A DNA stretch of 64,000 nt from Polytrichum commune (lineage: Eukaryota > Streptophyta > Polytrichopsida > Polytrichales > Polytrichaceae). Both the position numbers and the translations under genes were made by a program. Numbering within the stretch: the first letter of the stretch is position 1; each line of letters begins with the position of its first letter. Below, in pieces: positions 35,177 to 48,988 of this stretch. The DNA lies in assembly GCA_950295325.1 (NCBI GenBank), contig OX485806.1, positions 26,166,001-26,230,000 on the forward strand. Direction: 5' to 3'. Below the pieces are notes generated by a model. The model worked only from the letters and a program-made list of their open reading frames with translations, ran no database searches and was not told the origin of the DNA.

Positions 35177-36634
35177 TACACCGTTTATGGTATTTAGTCT
35201 CATGCACATTATTGGCGAACAACTTAAACTAGAAGCCTAAAGGTTTCAAAGTGTCATGTCTATGAATTATCAACATGATACTATTCGTTAGAATAAGTAA
35301 TTTATTGAAGTGAAAAACTATGTACATTCATGACATTTAGCATAGCACAATTTGGGATACTTGAGATGATAGTTTTGCATTTGAGTATAGAAGAGGAAGA
35401 TATTATTGAACATTCTAATGGAAAGTGTCATGTGTTTGGTACAGTTTAGTATCCAAGAGGAAGATATTCTTGAGCATACCTAAGCCATGCCAATTCTGTA
35501 TGGTCACTTTTAGTCAACTTGCAAACCATTGTGTAACATTAGGCGTAAACCTCATCACACTGTCATGCATGTGACATTGTGTCGTGTACCTAGATATCAA
35601 CTACACTGTTTATGATATTTCGTGTCACATGTGTAATAGTGTCACTTAGTACCCTATATTGAGGTGTATACTAGGTTACACTGATGATTAATAACTTCAA
35701 CATAAGTGTCACATCATGACACTTGGCATGAGTCTGTTCGTTAGTGTTATGAGGTGCAGGCCTATGTTACACAATGATCTACAAGTCGATTAGTGTACAC
35801 AAATGACACTTGCCAATAGTATGCTCAAGAATATTTTCCTCTTGCATACTTAAATTCAAACACATGACACTTGCCATTAATATGCTCAAAAATATCTTCC
35901 CCTTGCATAGTAAAACGAAAGACTATCATCTAAGGTATCCCAAAATCCATGTGCTACTCTAAATGTCATTATAATGTCATAAGTAGTTAGTATGGACACC
36001 GAAGAATATGATATAACTTAGTTGCTAAAAAATGTTAATGTTGGTAATAAAATTTAGCAACATGTAACTCCCAATGGTAACCCACACTAATTAGACAAAA
36101 CAATTAACACCAATTATGGTATTTAGTGTCATGCACACTATTTGCCAAGTGCCTAAACTAGATGCCTAAAGGTCTCAAAGTGGCATGTCCACTTATTGTC
36201 AATATGATACTATTCGTCAACATAAGCAACTTTTTTGAGTGAAATAAGCTTTGCAGTATGACATTTACTGCTGCATCTTGGCATACTTGAGACAATCATT
36301 TTGCGTTTGAGTATGCAGAGGGGAAGACATTATTGAGAATATTGATGACAAGCTCACATTCAAGTATGCAAGAGCAAGATATACTTGAGCATACTAATGC
36401 CAAGTGTCATTCTGTGTACACTTTCGTCACCTTGTAGACCATTGTGTGATGTAAGCATGCACCTCATAACACTATTGAACATGCTCATGCCAAGATATCA
36501 ATAAGCGCACTTAAACGCCAAGCATTATGAGGTGACACTAATGACGAAGGACGAAGTTCTTGACAGCATACGCCTCAAAATAGGGTCAGTGACACTATTA
36601 CACATGTGGCACTAAAGAACAGAAATGGTGTAGT
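35177..36634. mobile_element. Cluster of ACTACACC-terminated TIR elements
   Basis: An element at about 35600-36634 has long inverted ends: ACTACACTGTTTATGATATT at the left and, inverted, ACTACACCATTTCTGTTCTT at the right, both followed by CACATGTGTAATAGTGTCAC, about 90 bp in all. Blocks such as ATGGTATTTAGT, GCCTAAAGGT and ATGATACTATTCGT recur at 35177-35320 and 36110-36260 in direct orientation. Inverted copies of GACACTTGCCATTAATATG occur between. I read this as one foldback-type nonautonomous element plus a truncated relative. A cleaner copy is at 47950-48410. Confidence 0.6.
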
Positions 36635-36689
36635 CCTCTGGGAGATGGTCCCACTGGTGAAAAAGGTGGGTTTACCACCCATCCTAGAT

Positions 36690-36950
36690 GTTGGGTCGAC
36701 AGAGGGAAATGAGCTTGAGCGGTCCCCGGCTGTGTGAAACTGGCGGTGTCAACTCCCACTTCTCCAAAAATAGCAGGTCTTTCGGACCAGGCTCAGTTCG
36801 TATGTGGTTACTGTTGCTGAGTTCTTCAACAGAATGTCAGTCAATCGGTGGACTCACCCCCTGGATTCTCTCATCCTACCGGACAAAGGACTATAAAGCC
36901 ACCCCGTCCCTCAGTTCCAGTTAACATCGATCACAACACTGGCATTTTGA
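36690..36950 (+). promoter_or_regulatory. Proximal promoter of dioxygenase copy 2 with TATA box
   Basis: TATAAAG at 36892-36898 lies 322 bp before the start codon at 37214, implying a leader of roughly 290 nt. About 110 bp around the TATA box closely match the promoter of copy 1 (18984-19170), and weaker matches such as GTCTTTCGGA extend upstream. The leader is about 110 nt longer than that of copy 1. Confidence 0.8.
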
Positions 36951-37213
36951 GTCGGATCGAGCTTCTCTGATCACCAGCTCCTGTGAGCCGCAACAAATTG
37001 TATAAGCCAGTGTGCATACTAAGTTATATTACGCAGCTTGCACGTCGTGCTGCAGCTTTTGACAGATTAACGGATTTGAGTTTCTGACGGATTCACAGAT
37101 TCTAAGTCGTTGACAGGTTTGACAGATCAAGAGATTTTTTGCAGGCTTTGGGTCATAATCGACAGATCGAGGGTTAGGGTGGGACGTAGTAGCGAGCAGT
37201 TTGATCGATCACG

Positions 37214-39815
37214 ATGATGTCTGCAGGGCCATCAGCAGTAGAGACTTTGAGTAGATCGGATGATAAGCAGCTGCCTGAACTGAAAGGCGGGGAGCTGCGA
37301 GTCTCGGTGGATCCTACGGAGATGGTGCAGTTTTTAGTCGAGAGTGGCCAGTGCAAGGAAGTCCCGGCCACCTTTGTACAGCCACTGGAGAAGCGGCCTT
37401 CGCAGACTCGCGCGAAGGTGATCCCCAGCCACGTCTGCATCCCGGTTGTCGACATGGCGAATTATAACAGCCAACGTGGAGGAGCGGATGACCAGCGTGT
37501 CGTGGAAGAAATCGGGCGCGCTTGCGAAGAGTGGGGGTTCTTTCAGGTGCGTCATCATCAATCTTTCTCATGTCTCCACATTATGAACCTAGCTACAAAC
37601 CTCCCTCTTCCAGAATTTGATTACATGGAATGAGCACAAGAGGTTGACAAATTAGGCACAAATTGCATTCTGGCACTTACTAGGACCCCCTTAATTGGTA
37701 CACGAGAGATCAGGTTGAGAGCTGGAAGATTGAGAGCTTGGAGAAAGGAGATTTCCTTCACATTGGCGGAGAGCAGGAGCGTTCCTCTTATATATTACTG
37801 ATGTCAGTTCATTCAAGTCCACTTTACACTTCCTCAAACTATTGAGAGGTTGAAGATCGGCCATCCAACTCTCCATAGTTTGAGCTTTTAATGAAAGCTG
37901 ATCAAATCCAGTTATCAATCTACCGAAGCTTTGCAAGTTTGAGCTTCATATTCGTGAGGTTGACCTGTTTAATTTGGCATTTCTTTCTTATCAGGTGATC
38001 AACCATGGGATTCCAGACTCCTTGCTGCAGGCTGCAATACAGACGTGTCACGAGTATTTTGCCTTGCCGATCGAAGAGAAGGAACGGTATTGCATGAAGA
38101 CCAGCTCAGGCATTGGGTATGGCCGTCGCTTCGCGGTGAAGGAAGGCGTTCGGGTAGACTGGGTGGACCGGCTTGGCTTCTGGAGCTCCACTGAACAACA
38201 CAGGAACCGAGATCCCCTCCACGTCATCAAACCCGCCGGTTTCAAGTGAGTGAAACACTTTATTCCACTGCTAGACATCAAGAAAGAAAGAAAGAGAGAA
38301 TTTTAATATAACTATACATCATATTCCGTCATATTATCTGAAATATATTCATAATTTGCCCTTCCGGGCTGGAGAGTAGTAATTTCCTTTTGGCCTTGAT
38401 GCGGATCCTTCTTGTTTTTCTCTGTGTCCATTTGCTGAATCTTTTTGACATGAGAGAGAGTGGACCTAAGTGATACTCATGGCTCAAAGTTTTGATAGGG
38501 GATATCAAAACTAATCAGTGACAGTGCTCTTGGGTTGATTCCTTACTTTGTCACCTTTGAATTGTGGGTTCAGTGATGTTGTGGCGAAATACGGAGACGA
38601 GATTTTGAAGCTATCACATATCATCCTCGCTGCGCTTTCTCGTCACTCGAACCTTCCAGAAGATTACATTCTCCAAAGAGTGCAAGAAACCAAGCCGGGC
38701 GGCATCCGAACAGGGATGAATTACTACCCTCCGTGCCCACAACCCGACCTCGTGATGGGTCTCAGCTCGCACGCGGATGGCAGTGTGGTCACCATAGTGC
38801 AACAGGATGGTGTCTCAGGCCTAGAAGTTTTGAAGGACGAGATGTGGGTTCCTGTTCCACCTGTCCCAAATGCTTTGGTCATCAACATCGGCGACCAAAT
38901 ACAGGTAACACACATACCTCCTGTTGCATTCTTTGCGAGTATCGAACTCTTGAAAACAGCGAGTTTGAGCTCTCAACTTGAGCTCTCATGTAACCTTTAA
39001 AGGGGCTGGAGTCAGCAGTTCTTTGGAGGTTAAGAGCATAGTTGATGCACATGGAACTTTGGACATTGTACCACGTAGCGAAACTTCACGTTGTAAAGTA
39101 GACCAAACCTTGTGAACGGATGCCGAAGAAGGCGTTTAGACCATTGTTGATCTGGTATATTAGTGAATGCAATAAAAAATCAACATCAATACCAATAAAG
39201 GTAACAAAGAACCTACCCATCAGTATCAAAATTGAAATACCAGTCAAATATTGAGATATGGTGGGTATGCAAGGTGAGAGATCTTTTATACCCGATTTAT
39301 TATTTGGGTCAATATCATTCTAAACAATACTGATACCAGGTCAATTTTTCCTAGGAATGTTCTTGCATATACATAGATCCCAATGATGTCGAAAGCAAAA
39401 ACACCATCAAATGTGAAATTCTCATTATAGATACCTGAAAAATATTAAAAAAAGACACCAGACCAACACCGATTTAAACCTAAGTTCCATCGGACTATAC
39501 AGAAAGTGTTAATCTGATATTGATGGATTGCGACTGCGGTGGCAGATGATAAGCAACGAGAAATACAAGAGCGTGGTGCACCGGGCGTTGGCGAGCAACG
39601 GACGGATGAGCATCGCCAACTTCTTCTTGCCCGATTGGGAGACAGTCGTTCGCCCTGCCCCCGAATTTTGCAGCGACGCCAACCCTCCTCGCTACAGACC
39701 GGTCACGTACGCGGAGTACATCACGGAGTTCATGAAGGTTCCCCTTGGAGGCAAGAGGTTCACGGACAACTACAAATTGGTCGCCGCCCCTAAATCTTCC
39801 TTACACACTAGCTGA
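37214..39815 (+). CDS. 2-oxoglutarate/Fe(II)-dependent dioxygenase (DOXC type), copy 2
   Basis: Same family and fold as the gene at 16064-18826. Four exons join in frame: 37214-37546, 37995-38245, 38574-38904 and 39546-39815, giving 394 residues. Exons 1-3 (333, 251 and 331 bp) match the partner exactly in length; introns differ in length and sequence. The iron ligands are H261, D263 and H317, and R325/S327 bind 2-oxoglutarate, so the enzyme should be active. The last exon runs past the partner's stop: after DNYKL it continues VAAPKSSLHTS. A second in-frame ATG follows the first directly; I use the upstream one because both genes keep MM. Sequence identity to the partner is very high by eye throughout. 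The substrate is unknown; a specialised-metabolism or hormone role is only a family-level inference. Confidence 0.94.
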
Positions 39816-42800
39816 CTGTCGGATTACTTACTAGCAGTCAGGACAATCATTTTTAATCGAGAGTGAACGTCGACGAGGAGTCAAGGCGAATCGATAGCAT
39901 GGTAGTAACCGGAAGTGCACAACTCTGGATTTTGCGGCAACGACTTCTAATTCAGATTTTCTCGAGCCCAAATCTTCGATGTTCAGTAGCACGCTTGGTC
40001 AAACAGTTATCGCAAGATCCGGCTGACAAGGTTCTAAATCAATTTAAAGCTTCGGGAGCCACCAGATCTGTACATTGAAGGCAGCAAAGGCAGGGCAAAG
40101 CTGGAGATACAGGAGAGGCCTATGTGGTTCAGAACTACTTTGAGCGCCGAAACCTAATTTTCCACGTGGATTCAGATTTGAGTATTAATTACTGTATTCT
40201 GTAATTTTAGTCGTCTCAATTATTAAGAGACACCCTCTGACCTTTAAGGATCAATGGCCTCGTTTGCATGGCTTTGTAGTGCTAATGGTGATTAACATGG
40301 TCAGTGACACTGATCCATGACAAGCTTCCAAGATTTCAAGCTCTGCCTACCATGCGATCAAAGAGATTCCTACCAAGTTAGATTCCTGGTTCTTTGTATT
40401 CATTAAATTAATCAATTTCTTTCCATGTCCTTTACAATAGTGGGCATATTCTGACAACTAGGTCGTAAGATTGATCAAGCTAAAAATTTTGCTCCCAAAA
40501 GTGGAGTGGCGTTCACTTTTCATGTTGACCCCAGATTTGCAACGCAATGGACGCATATCTCCTTTACTACATCACAATAGGGTTTGTTTAACCCTCGCCA
40601 TACTCACACAGATATGCTTTCTATCCTACATGACACATCGGTGTCATTCCGCATAATCTGTCCGCGTTTCACAATACACAAACCATATCTACATGACCTC
40701 TTCCTCCTAACCTTAATGTTGCCACAAGTAAAACCTTCGCCAAAGTCATTCCACCAAGCTTGCCACCAATCTCCTTGCTGCCAGGCACCAACCCATAATC
40801 TCAACAAAATCTCCACACCAACCATCAACAAGGATCTAAATTGATTTGCATCCTCTCAAAATGTACAAAAAATCTTAAAGTTATTTAACAATACACCTCA
40901 CAATTACTACAAGGTACCTTGCCCTTAGCCACTCCTATACCTAAGCCTAATTCAATATCATATCCAAATCATCCCAGTGGTCCCACATCAAACTCCAAAA
41001 AGAAGCCCACCTCTTATAACCGCAACCTACACAAGTCAACACCAAGATCAACAACACCGGTCCATACACAACAACAAAAATCTCGCATCTTACAAAAAAA
41101 TCATAACGACCACATCAAAAAGAAGAAAAATGTCAATTAACACAAACAAAACCAACCCCACAACCCAACACACCAAACTCCTTGCTCCCACCAAAAAAAA
41201 CACATCACACCTTGCCAAGACACCATTCTTGATTACACCTACAAACCACCTCATAACATAGCAAAGTATCCCTCAAAATTGGAAAAACCAAATAAAAAAC
41301 AACAAATCATCCCAAACACAATATTCTCACAAATTAATTCCTACTTGGCACCAAAAACGCCACCTAGTTGATTCCACCTAGCTTGATACAAATTGCCACT
41401 CCTTCCACCCACACACCACCACCCTCAATAATCACATACAAACATCAACAAACCTAGCAACCAAAACACCATACCAAGCCTAGTAATCTACAACTACAAG
41501 GATCAAGATAGAGAGTACACTTGCCACTCCCCGGCCTCACCATCACCTCAAGCACTAGGGATTTCTCCACTCATTATAACCTTAACTACAACCTATTGGA
41601 CAACTTGTTGGACAACCCCCATCCCTACAGACTTGCATCAAACTACTAAAACCCTCTATGAAGGCCCTTCCCATCTGACATCAACTCCCACCAATGAAGT
41701 CTCATAACCAGTAGCAAACCGGTACTTATCCATCGGGCCCCTCACATCCATGACCTCGACATCAACCTCAACATCAACCCACCTTGCAACCATCCTCAAA
41801 TCGGTATCAACAACTCCAACATACTTCGCACTAGAAGACTTGCACATGTTACCCCATTACCAAAAGAGACCCCGTAGTGGAAAATGGCCAACATAGGCAC
41901 GATCAATAAGACTTATGAGATAAAGGTACAAAGCAATTCCACACCAAGGAGGTAGAGACCCAACAATCCGGAGCAACCATCAACAACACAACATCAAATG
42001 TGAAGAAAGAATAAGTAGGTATTGCCAGCCTGATCCCATACCAAGATAAATTATTGACATGCAATTGGAGGCAGTCACACCCCAACTCAATGGTAGCTCA
42101 CTACAACTATCCACTTCTCAAGAGTGTCCAATGGGAAATCAACTTTAAGCTGCCAACAAAGAAAGAAAAGTCATCCATTTGGTAGAAAGTCCCCCCCACC
42201 CTCTCCCACAAAAGCCCAAGAATTGGAGATACAACCATATCCAGAACGCCAAGAGGAGAAAGGCGGGAGGAGACAAAAGAACGGAAATTTCACACCCCAA
42301 AAGCAACATGGAGGGCTCACAAAGTCAGATGTGCCACAAGGTAGCAATCCCTAGCATTGAAATTGTCGCACAAATGTGGTATGGATATCCCATCTATGAA
42401 GACATGGCCATTCAACAAGGCAACTCCATCTTGAAGGAGACCCGACCGATGAGAGTTCTTCAACATGGGGACACCACTCACCGAAATGGAAGAATTTTGA
42501 ATACTCTACCGAGCATTCCCGAGGGCATGTCAATGTTTTTACCCACATGAGAGGTTGGATGCAATCCCGGGACACCACCTTCATTTCAGACAACATCCAA
42601 GAGATGAAAAGATGAAACAAGACACCATGATATCTAAGGGCTTCCACATTACTATTCGTTTGGACACCATATTAAAAAACAAGAGCAAAGGCGATGCCCA
42701 AAGTACATGTCTAGACCTTCTACACAAGTCACCAAGAATTGGATGGGGTTTCTCAAGCTCCATCGCAAGCACCTGCTCAAAGATGGACTAACACTATTTA

Positions 42801-43716
42801 GAGGAGAACGTGCATTTGTGATGGAACTTGGAGGGGGAAAGCATGTCATCGGTTAAGTTGAAAAGGGCTTTGAGTTGGTCACAAAGACGCAAAACCTTCG
42901 ACTCCTCATCAAAAGTGACATACCATCTTCAAACACACTAGTATGCGACAACTACTATGGACACCAACAACTTAAGTTCTTGACCTTGACAAAACTGGAA
43001 ATATTGAAGAGCTATGCTTTCTTACTCTAGCCACCGAGGAAGCAAGAGAATCAATTTTAGAGCACATCCTTAGTCTACAACCATGAGAAACTCAAGGTTA
43101 GTGTAACACATGATCGTGACGCCGGCAACCTGTCCAAGCTACACATTAGCACAACCTTAGTTGTTAACAACCTCCCCGAGAGGAGTCACAATCCACCATA
43201 GTGAAAACCATCAAGAAGTTATGTTGGTGAAGACAACATCGTTGGAGTGAACTTCAGACACACCCCCAAGCATGAGGATAGACAAGTCGGATCGTGCCAC
43301 ATACAATGTCTCAATGTTGCAGTCTACATCGAGTGGTTAAAACTCATAAATGAATCCCTCCAAATTCTACAACCAATACTCACTTTCTCATATAAATCAT
43401 ACCAAACCCCAAGTTCAACAATAATATTAACACCAACCAACATACAAACATATACCCAGACCCATCACATGCCTCATATGAAATTGTGGACACTTCAGCA
43501 CAAGCCTTCAAGACCTCCACCAACTCACCACCATAAATGGTATCCCATCTAAACTTCTATTCATACAGAAAACAAAAATTCCCAAAGATAAACCCACGAC
43601 ATATGAAGAGGCAATTTTCATCATATAAGATCATATACAACAACACATTGGATTCACCCACTTGGATAAGGCACCCTTATATATAATTCCCCTCAACAAG
43701 AGGTAGACTAATCACT

Positions 43717-44001
43717 ATGATACACAAATTAATCACCATCTCCAGACTAATCACCAATGTAACAACTCCTATCAAACTCATCTCTTACCTACAATTTATT
43801 ACAATAGCCAATAAACCTCTCACCCCCATAGTACTAAATCACTTATATATGCCAACATACAAAGAAGACATACACATAATCCTTGATATCCAACAAACAA
43901 CTAAACAAACCCTAACTACCCAAGCAACACATTTCCCAATCCTCATAGGGGACTTTAACCAAGACATATTCCTCATTGGATGCCATAAGCAACATTCCTA
44001 A
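43717..44001 (+). pseudogene. LINE endonuclease domain remnant (C-terminal part)
   Basis: The 94-codon frame contains LNHLYMPTYKEDIHIILDIQ and FPILIGDFNQDI. The GDFN motif is the hallmark of the APE-like endonuclease of LINEs, where D and N are catalytic. The frame stops before joining the reverse transcriptase. Confidence 0.78.
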
Positions 44002-45249
44002 ACTCAGCCAACCAATGAGGACAAAGAATGACAATTCTTTACATCGAACCTCCAACTCACACCAATCTCCAACACATGAACATTTTCAAGACAAGGGGAA
44101 CTCAACCATAATCACACTAGCCTCATAGACGGGTTCTATACCCCCAACTCAAACTCAATATACCAAGTATCCCACACCAACACGCAATTACACCCCAACT
44201 TGGACCACTTTTCAATAACCCTCCACCTCCTACTCCAATTCACAATCCATAAACCTCCTACATCACCAACCAACACAACTTCCTAGTACATGTATCCCAT
44301 ACTAAAAACTAATATCTAAGTTTCCCCTACTAAATCCAATGAACTGAACTTCATCAACATCCAACAACTTACCAAAAGTACTACAAGAAGCCACTTCCCT
44401 CACCTTTGAAAAATGGACAGAATCACCCAAAATTATATATATATTTATATATATAAAAACCTTCATAAGCTTAATAAGTGAATGTGCCAAACAAACATGT
44501 ACCGCACCTCCACATCTCTCCCTCACCCCACAAATAAGGCATCAAAGGGGCTTTCTATCTTTTAAACTAGAAAAACAATGGGAAAACTAGTCAACACCTA
44601 CCACCTTGTAAAAAAAGGCCATTACATTCTCAATATCCTCTAACTGGAACCTTAAAACAAAATTTCAAGAAAAAAAAAAACACCCACAACATAACCGTGC
44701 TACCCACCACTTACGACCCACTAGAAATACAAAATAGCAAAAAGTTCCAAGGAAAATGCCTAGAAAATAACCACTACACAAACCTCCCAAAATTGGAAAA
44801 GATCAATAAAAAAGTAAGAGCTCTACTAAATGAAAATTAATTCACAAAAAAAGAAATCAATCATCACAACTCCACACCATTCGACTGTCTCATAAATAAA
44901 GATAAAAACCTAGCCATACATCTAGACGTCATTGCAAATGTCATCTATTCCACACGAAAGAAATCATTCCAAAGACAAGTCCCCCTATGCTCACACCCGA
45001 TGGATGACCCGTCATGATACATGTGTGTCATCTACCAATACCCATGTCAAACAAAAAATGGTTTCATACTAGAAAAAAGAATCTTCTTACTCCATCCACT
45101 AGCCGCATCATTCGCTAAACTATATTTGGCACATCCCTCCAAAATCTATTCAAAGGCAAATCCCCTGGACCAAATAATACAACGATATCCTAAAAGCCCT
45201 ACCAGGCACATTTCATGACATGTTGTACCTATTCTTCTTAAAATGTTAC

Positions 45250-46070
45250 CACTAGAAAGAAATACCTAATGAATGAAAACATAATATCACCATACTTCTC
45301 CATAAAAAGGACCACCCCACAATTGTCACAAACTACATACTCATAGCCCTCATCTGCATCATCTACAAACTCTTCATGAGCACACTCACCTCCATCCTCA
45401 CCACATTCGGTTAACAACATACAATCCTTCATCACAGCCAAGAAGGCTTTAGACCCATGAGAAATATAGCTAGACAAATTCAAGCAATCATTGTCACCTT
45501 ATAAGATGCCAAATTTACAAACAAAGGTATCTACCTAGCTTACATAGACTTCAAAAACGCAATTGGCTTGATAGACCACCCTAGATTAATGGCCATAATG
45601 GAAGACCTTGGATACCCACAAGACACCATTAAACTAGTTGGCAATATCTACGCATAATCAACCACCTCCTTTTGAGGTGCACACTTTATTACAACAACAT
45701 CCATTCAAATCAATTGTGGAACCATCCAAGGAGACACCATGAGCCCATACTTATTCATCATCTTCTTAGAACCCCTACTTAGATGATTAGAGAAAGATCG
45801 TCTAGGATATCACTTTAGCATCTCACCAAATAGTATCACAACCATAGCGTACGACGACAACCTAGCCATCCTCACCAACAACATAAAACACATACAACCC
45901 CAACTCGACAAACTAAGACAATACTCTGATAGGGCAATCATAGAACTAAGCATAAATAAATGCGCAATCACAAGATGCCACAACAAATCAAAACTACAGC
46001 CCCTTACATTTACCACATACCTAAAAGCCCAAAATTGTAATTATAAACAACAACTCCCCATCCTCTCACA
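45250..46070 (+). pseudogene. LINE reverse transcriptase remnant
   Basis: Reading across in-frame stops, the plus strand encodes EGFRPMRNIARQIQ, IDFKNAIGLIDHPRLMAIMEDLGYPQD, GTIQGDTMSPYLFIIFLEPLL and then IAYDDNLAIL, which are the ordered palm motifs of a LINE reverse transcriptase. At the catalytic loop the usual AYADD reads AYDDN, apparently through loss of one codon. At least five in-frame stops occur. The enzyme is dead. Confidence 0.85.
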
Positions 46071-47949
46071 AAATGAACCATACACATACAACTATGCCCA
46101 TCCCTAAAGTGGGCCATACAAAAAGAAATCACTATAGCAAAAATGTTAAAACAAAGCACGGCCTTACTATTATCATCTACATCCTCAATACATTCATTCA
46201 CCCAAACATTGAATATGCCTTTTATGCCACCTCCTTCTGTCTTAGACATCAAGAAACTAGATAAACTCCTCATCACACTCACAAAATCCATATGTAACAT
46301 CCCCAAAGACTCCCCTAACATCCTTACTTAGCTACCTTGCAAAATGTTTGGCACTAAAGCATTCTCCCTACTCCCAAAATATGCCACTACACTTAGCAAA
46401 CAACTCATACAGACACTCAATGACTGAAGCCCATCATGCCAAATCTGCCAAAGAATAATGAAATTTATAGCCAACGAATATAGTGGAGTTGAACACCTCC
46501 CACAATTAAAATATCAAGCGTGCTCTACATCACCAACCACTAGATCCCTCTACATACTTAAAAAACACTTTAACACCCATCTAGACTCCATAGACACCAC
46601 CTTTCTTCTCAACAACTCCCCGCTATTGGAAGAATGAAAGCCCATTTTACCCCACTCTCACCCTACAACAAAGATCCAATATAGAGAAATTCCTTCAATA
46701 TTACCGCCCTACCCCAAATCCAAGATCGCACCAACACACACATACTCGGCATTAAAGAATTCCAAGGTATACACCATACCAAATCTAGAATATTGAATAA
46801 TGCACTTTTACAAGCCACTACCTTTTTCCCACCAAACACATACCACATACCATCCCCACACAACACACACCACCACCACCACCACCTCCCACAACTCCAA
46901 CCTCTACCATGCACCCAAGATATAACACAACCACGCAACCCCTAGGCACCCCCATCTCATACATCCCTAGCTTTAAATCTACACACAAAAAAGACAAATG
47001 GGGAACCAAGCAACATACACATAAATTTCATTGCATTGGCAAACCCCACACACCAACCATCATAAATGGATCACACAACACAACTCTTAAATCCATACAC
47101 TAGCCTCTACGAAACACAACCTAATATTTGTCACAAAAATTGCACAAAAATTAAAACAACAAGACATAAATTAGCAAATTATTGGACAACCTAAAACCCC
47201 AACAATCACGCGACAAACCAAATTTCCCCCCAGCCTCAACATCCCACACCTTATTCTCAATGTAATCCAGACAAAAACATCATTGCCACATCACCCACAA
47301 TACAAATTATAGAGTCATTTTTTTGAATTTTTGGTCCAGATAGAAAAATAATGTGAAAAGGATTGAATCAAAGCTAGATACTTTATTAACATGTGCAAAT
47401 TAGGGCAATAGTTTGGGAGATAGGGAAGGAGAAGATATGAGTAGACCATTGTCTGTTTAGGGAAGGTGTAACCTTCTAAATTAGCACATGATCTCTTAGA
47501 AGAAGTACATTAAGGGGAAAACTTGAGAGAGAGAAAAGAAAGGTTTTTGATGTTTTTTTTGTGATATAAAAACTCTCTATGACTATGAACTTGGACTTCA
47601 TGTAAGTTGTACTTGCTAGAAGGACAATTACTTTTTTACCTCATTGAAGGATCAGAAATTGATCCTTACAATTCTACTATATTCATTTCTAGTGGGATTG
47701 AATTGGAATGAGTTCTCACTGCTCAGTTAACAACACACTTGGGAAGCACATGGTTGTACTCCCGCCTTAAACCCTAAACCCTTAGAAGACAAGCTTTCTT
47801 GGAGGTATCGAGAATGTTTTAAGTCTTGTAAGTAGCAACAAAAACGTCCTCAAACACTTACATACATACATACAAAGGCCAAGTCAACATGGATGAGAGG
47901 TAGTACACTCATACACAATGATTTCTTTTCCCCAAATATGATGTACACT

Positions 47950-48410
47950 ACACCCATTTATGGTATTTAGTGCCATATGTGTAGGAGTGTCACTTAGCCT
48001 ACTTTGAGGCGTATCCTAGGTTACACTAATGATGAGCAACTACATTATAAGTGTCACCTCATGACACTTGGTAACATCTTTGCATGAGTATGTCTGATGG
48101 TGTTATGAGACGTATGCCTATATTACATAATGGTCTTCAAGGTGACTAAAGTGGACACTAATGACACTTGTCATTAGTATGCTCAATTATTCTTCCCCTT
48201 CCGTACTAGAAACAAAACTACCATCTCAATTATCCCAACGTGCTACACTAAATGTCATAACATAAATACTTTTACCCTTTAAAAATTTACTTTTGTTGAC
48301 AAATAGTATCATATTGGCAGGTAGCGGACATGACACTTTAAGTCCTCCAAACATCTAGTTAAGCCCTTCACAAATAATGTATGTGACACTAAATACCATA
48401 AATGGTGTAG
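47950..48410. mobile_element. 461-bp TIR element, ACTACACC termini
   Basis: The left end reads ACTACACCCATTTATGGTAT and the right end, inverted, ACTACACCATTTATGGTATT, an inverted match of about 35 bp with one insertion. The interior shares TAGTGTCAC, CTAGGTTACACT and GACACTTGTCATTAGTATG with the cluster at 35177-36634. No coding capacity. Flanks do not give a clear target duplication. Confidence 0.75.
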
Positions 48411-48988
48411 TTGGTTTTGGAAAGTTTGCAATATGGCCATGGCTTACCTCCATACCACCTCTTCCTATTCTTTTGAGATGAGCATGTACACCTTTGCTAG
48501 ATAGATCGGCACATATGTAGCTGGGTACCCTCATAGGTACAATGGTTGCAAGGACATAAACCTGACTTTCCAACAAAATATGCAATGCAATTAAAGATAG
48601 GATCCCATGTTAATGTTTCAAAGTTAAAATCATAAAAGCATTACAAATATTTATGGAGCCTATCAAAATCAGAGCATAGATGCAACATTTACAGGGAGTT
48701 TGAAGTAAAGATTCTTTCTTTTGAAATGATTGCATAAATAATGATATGATAATTAATATGCAAATATTGTGATCTGAACATAATCATCACTGCTTATTTA
48801 TAAGAGGATCCTACAACACAATTCAACATGTTGTAATTATGGACTGGGACTTGGTTCGATCTCACTCAAATATCAGTTCACAACCTCTAGGTCATTTTAA
48901 TGCCGCTGCCCCTTGTCTAATATGGAAGTTGCGTACCCAGGATGACAACATCCTCAGCCGCTCGCAGGAAAGTATTCAACTTATTTTT

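Larger units (their letters stand above)
40600..47310 (+). mobile_element. Decayed non-LTR retrotransposon (LINE), A/C-rich sense strand
   Basis: Over about 6.7 kb the plus strand is rich in A and C and very poor in G, ending abruptly near 47.3 kb. The 5' third (about 40.9-43.2 kb) holds proline-, serine- and threonine-rich frames that would fit ORF1. Endonuclease remnants lie at 43717-44001 and a reverse transcriptase at about 45280-46060. Downstream frames 46143-46331 and onward continue the conserved C-terminal region (DIKKLDKLL, SICNIPKDSPNILT). All frames are broken by stops and shifts. Exact ends and target-site duplications could not be set. Confidence 0.8.

Noticed and set aside
37174-37571. 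Minus-strand ORFs over dioxygenase exon 1
   Set aside because: Mirror frames of a GC-rich coding exon; no motif of their own.
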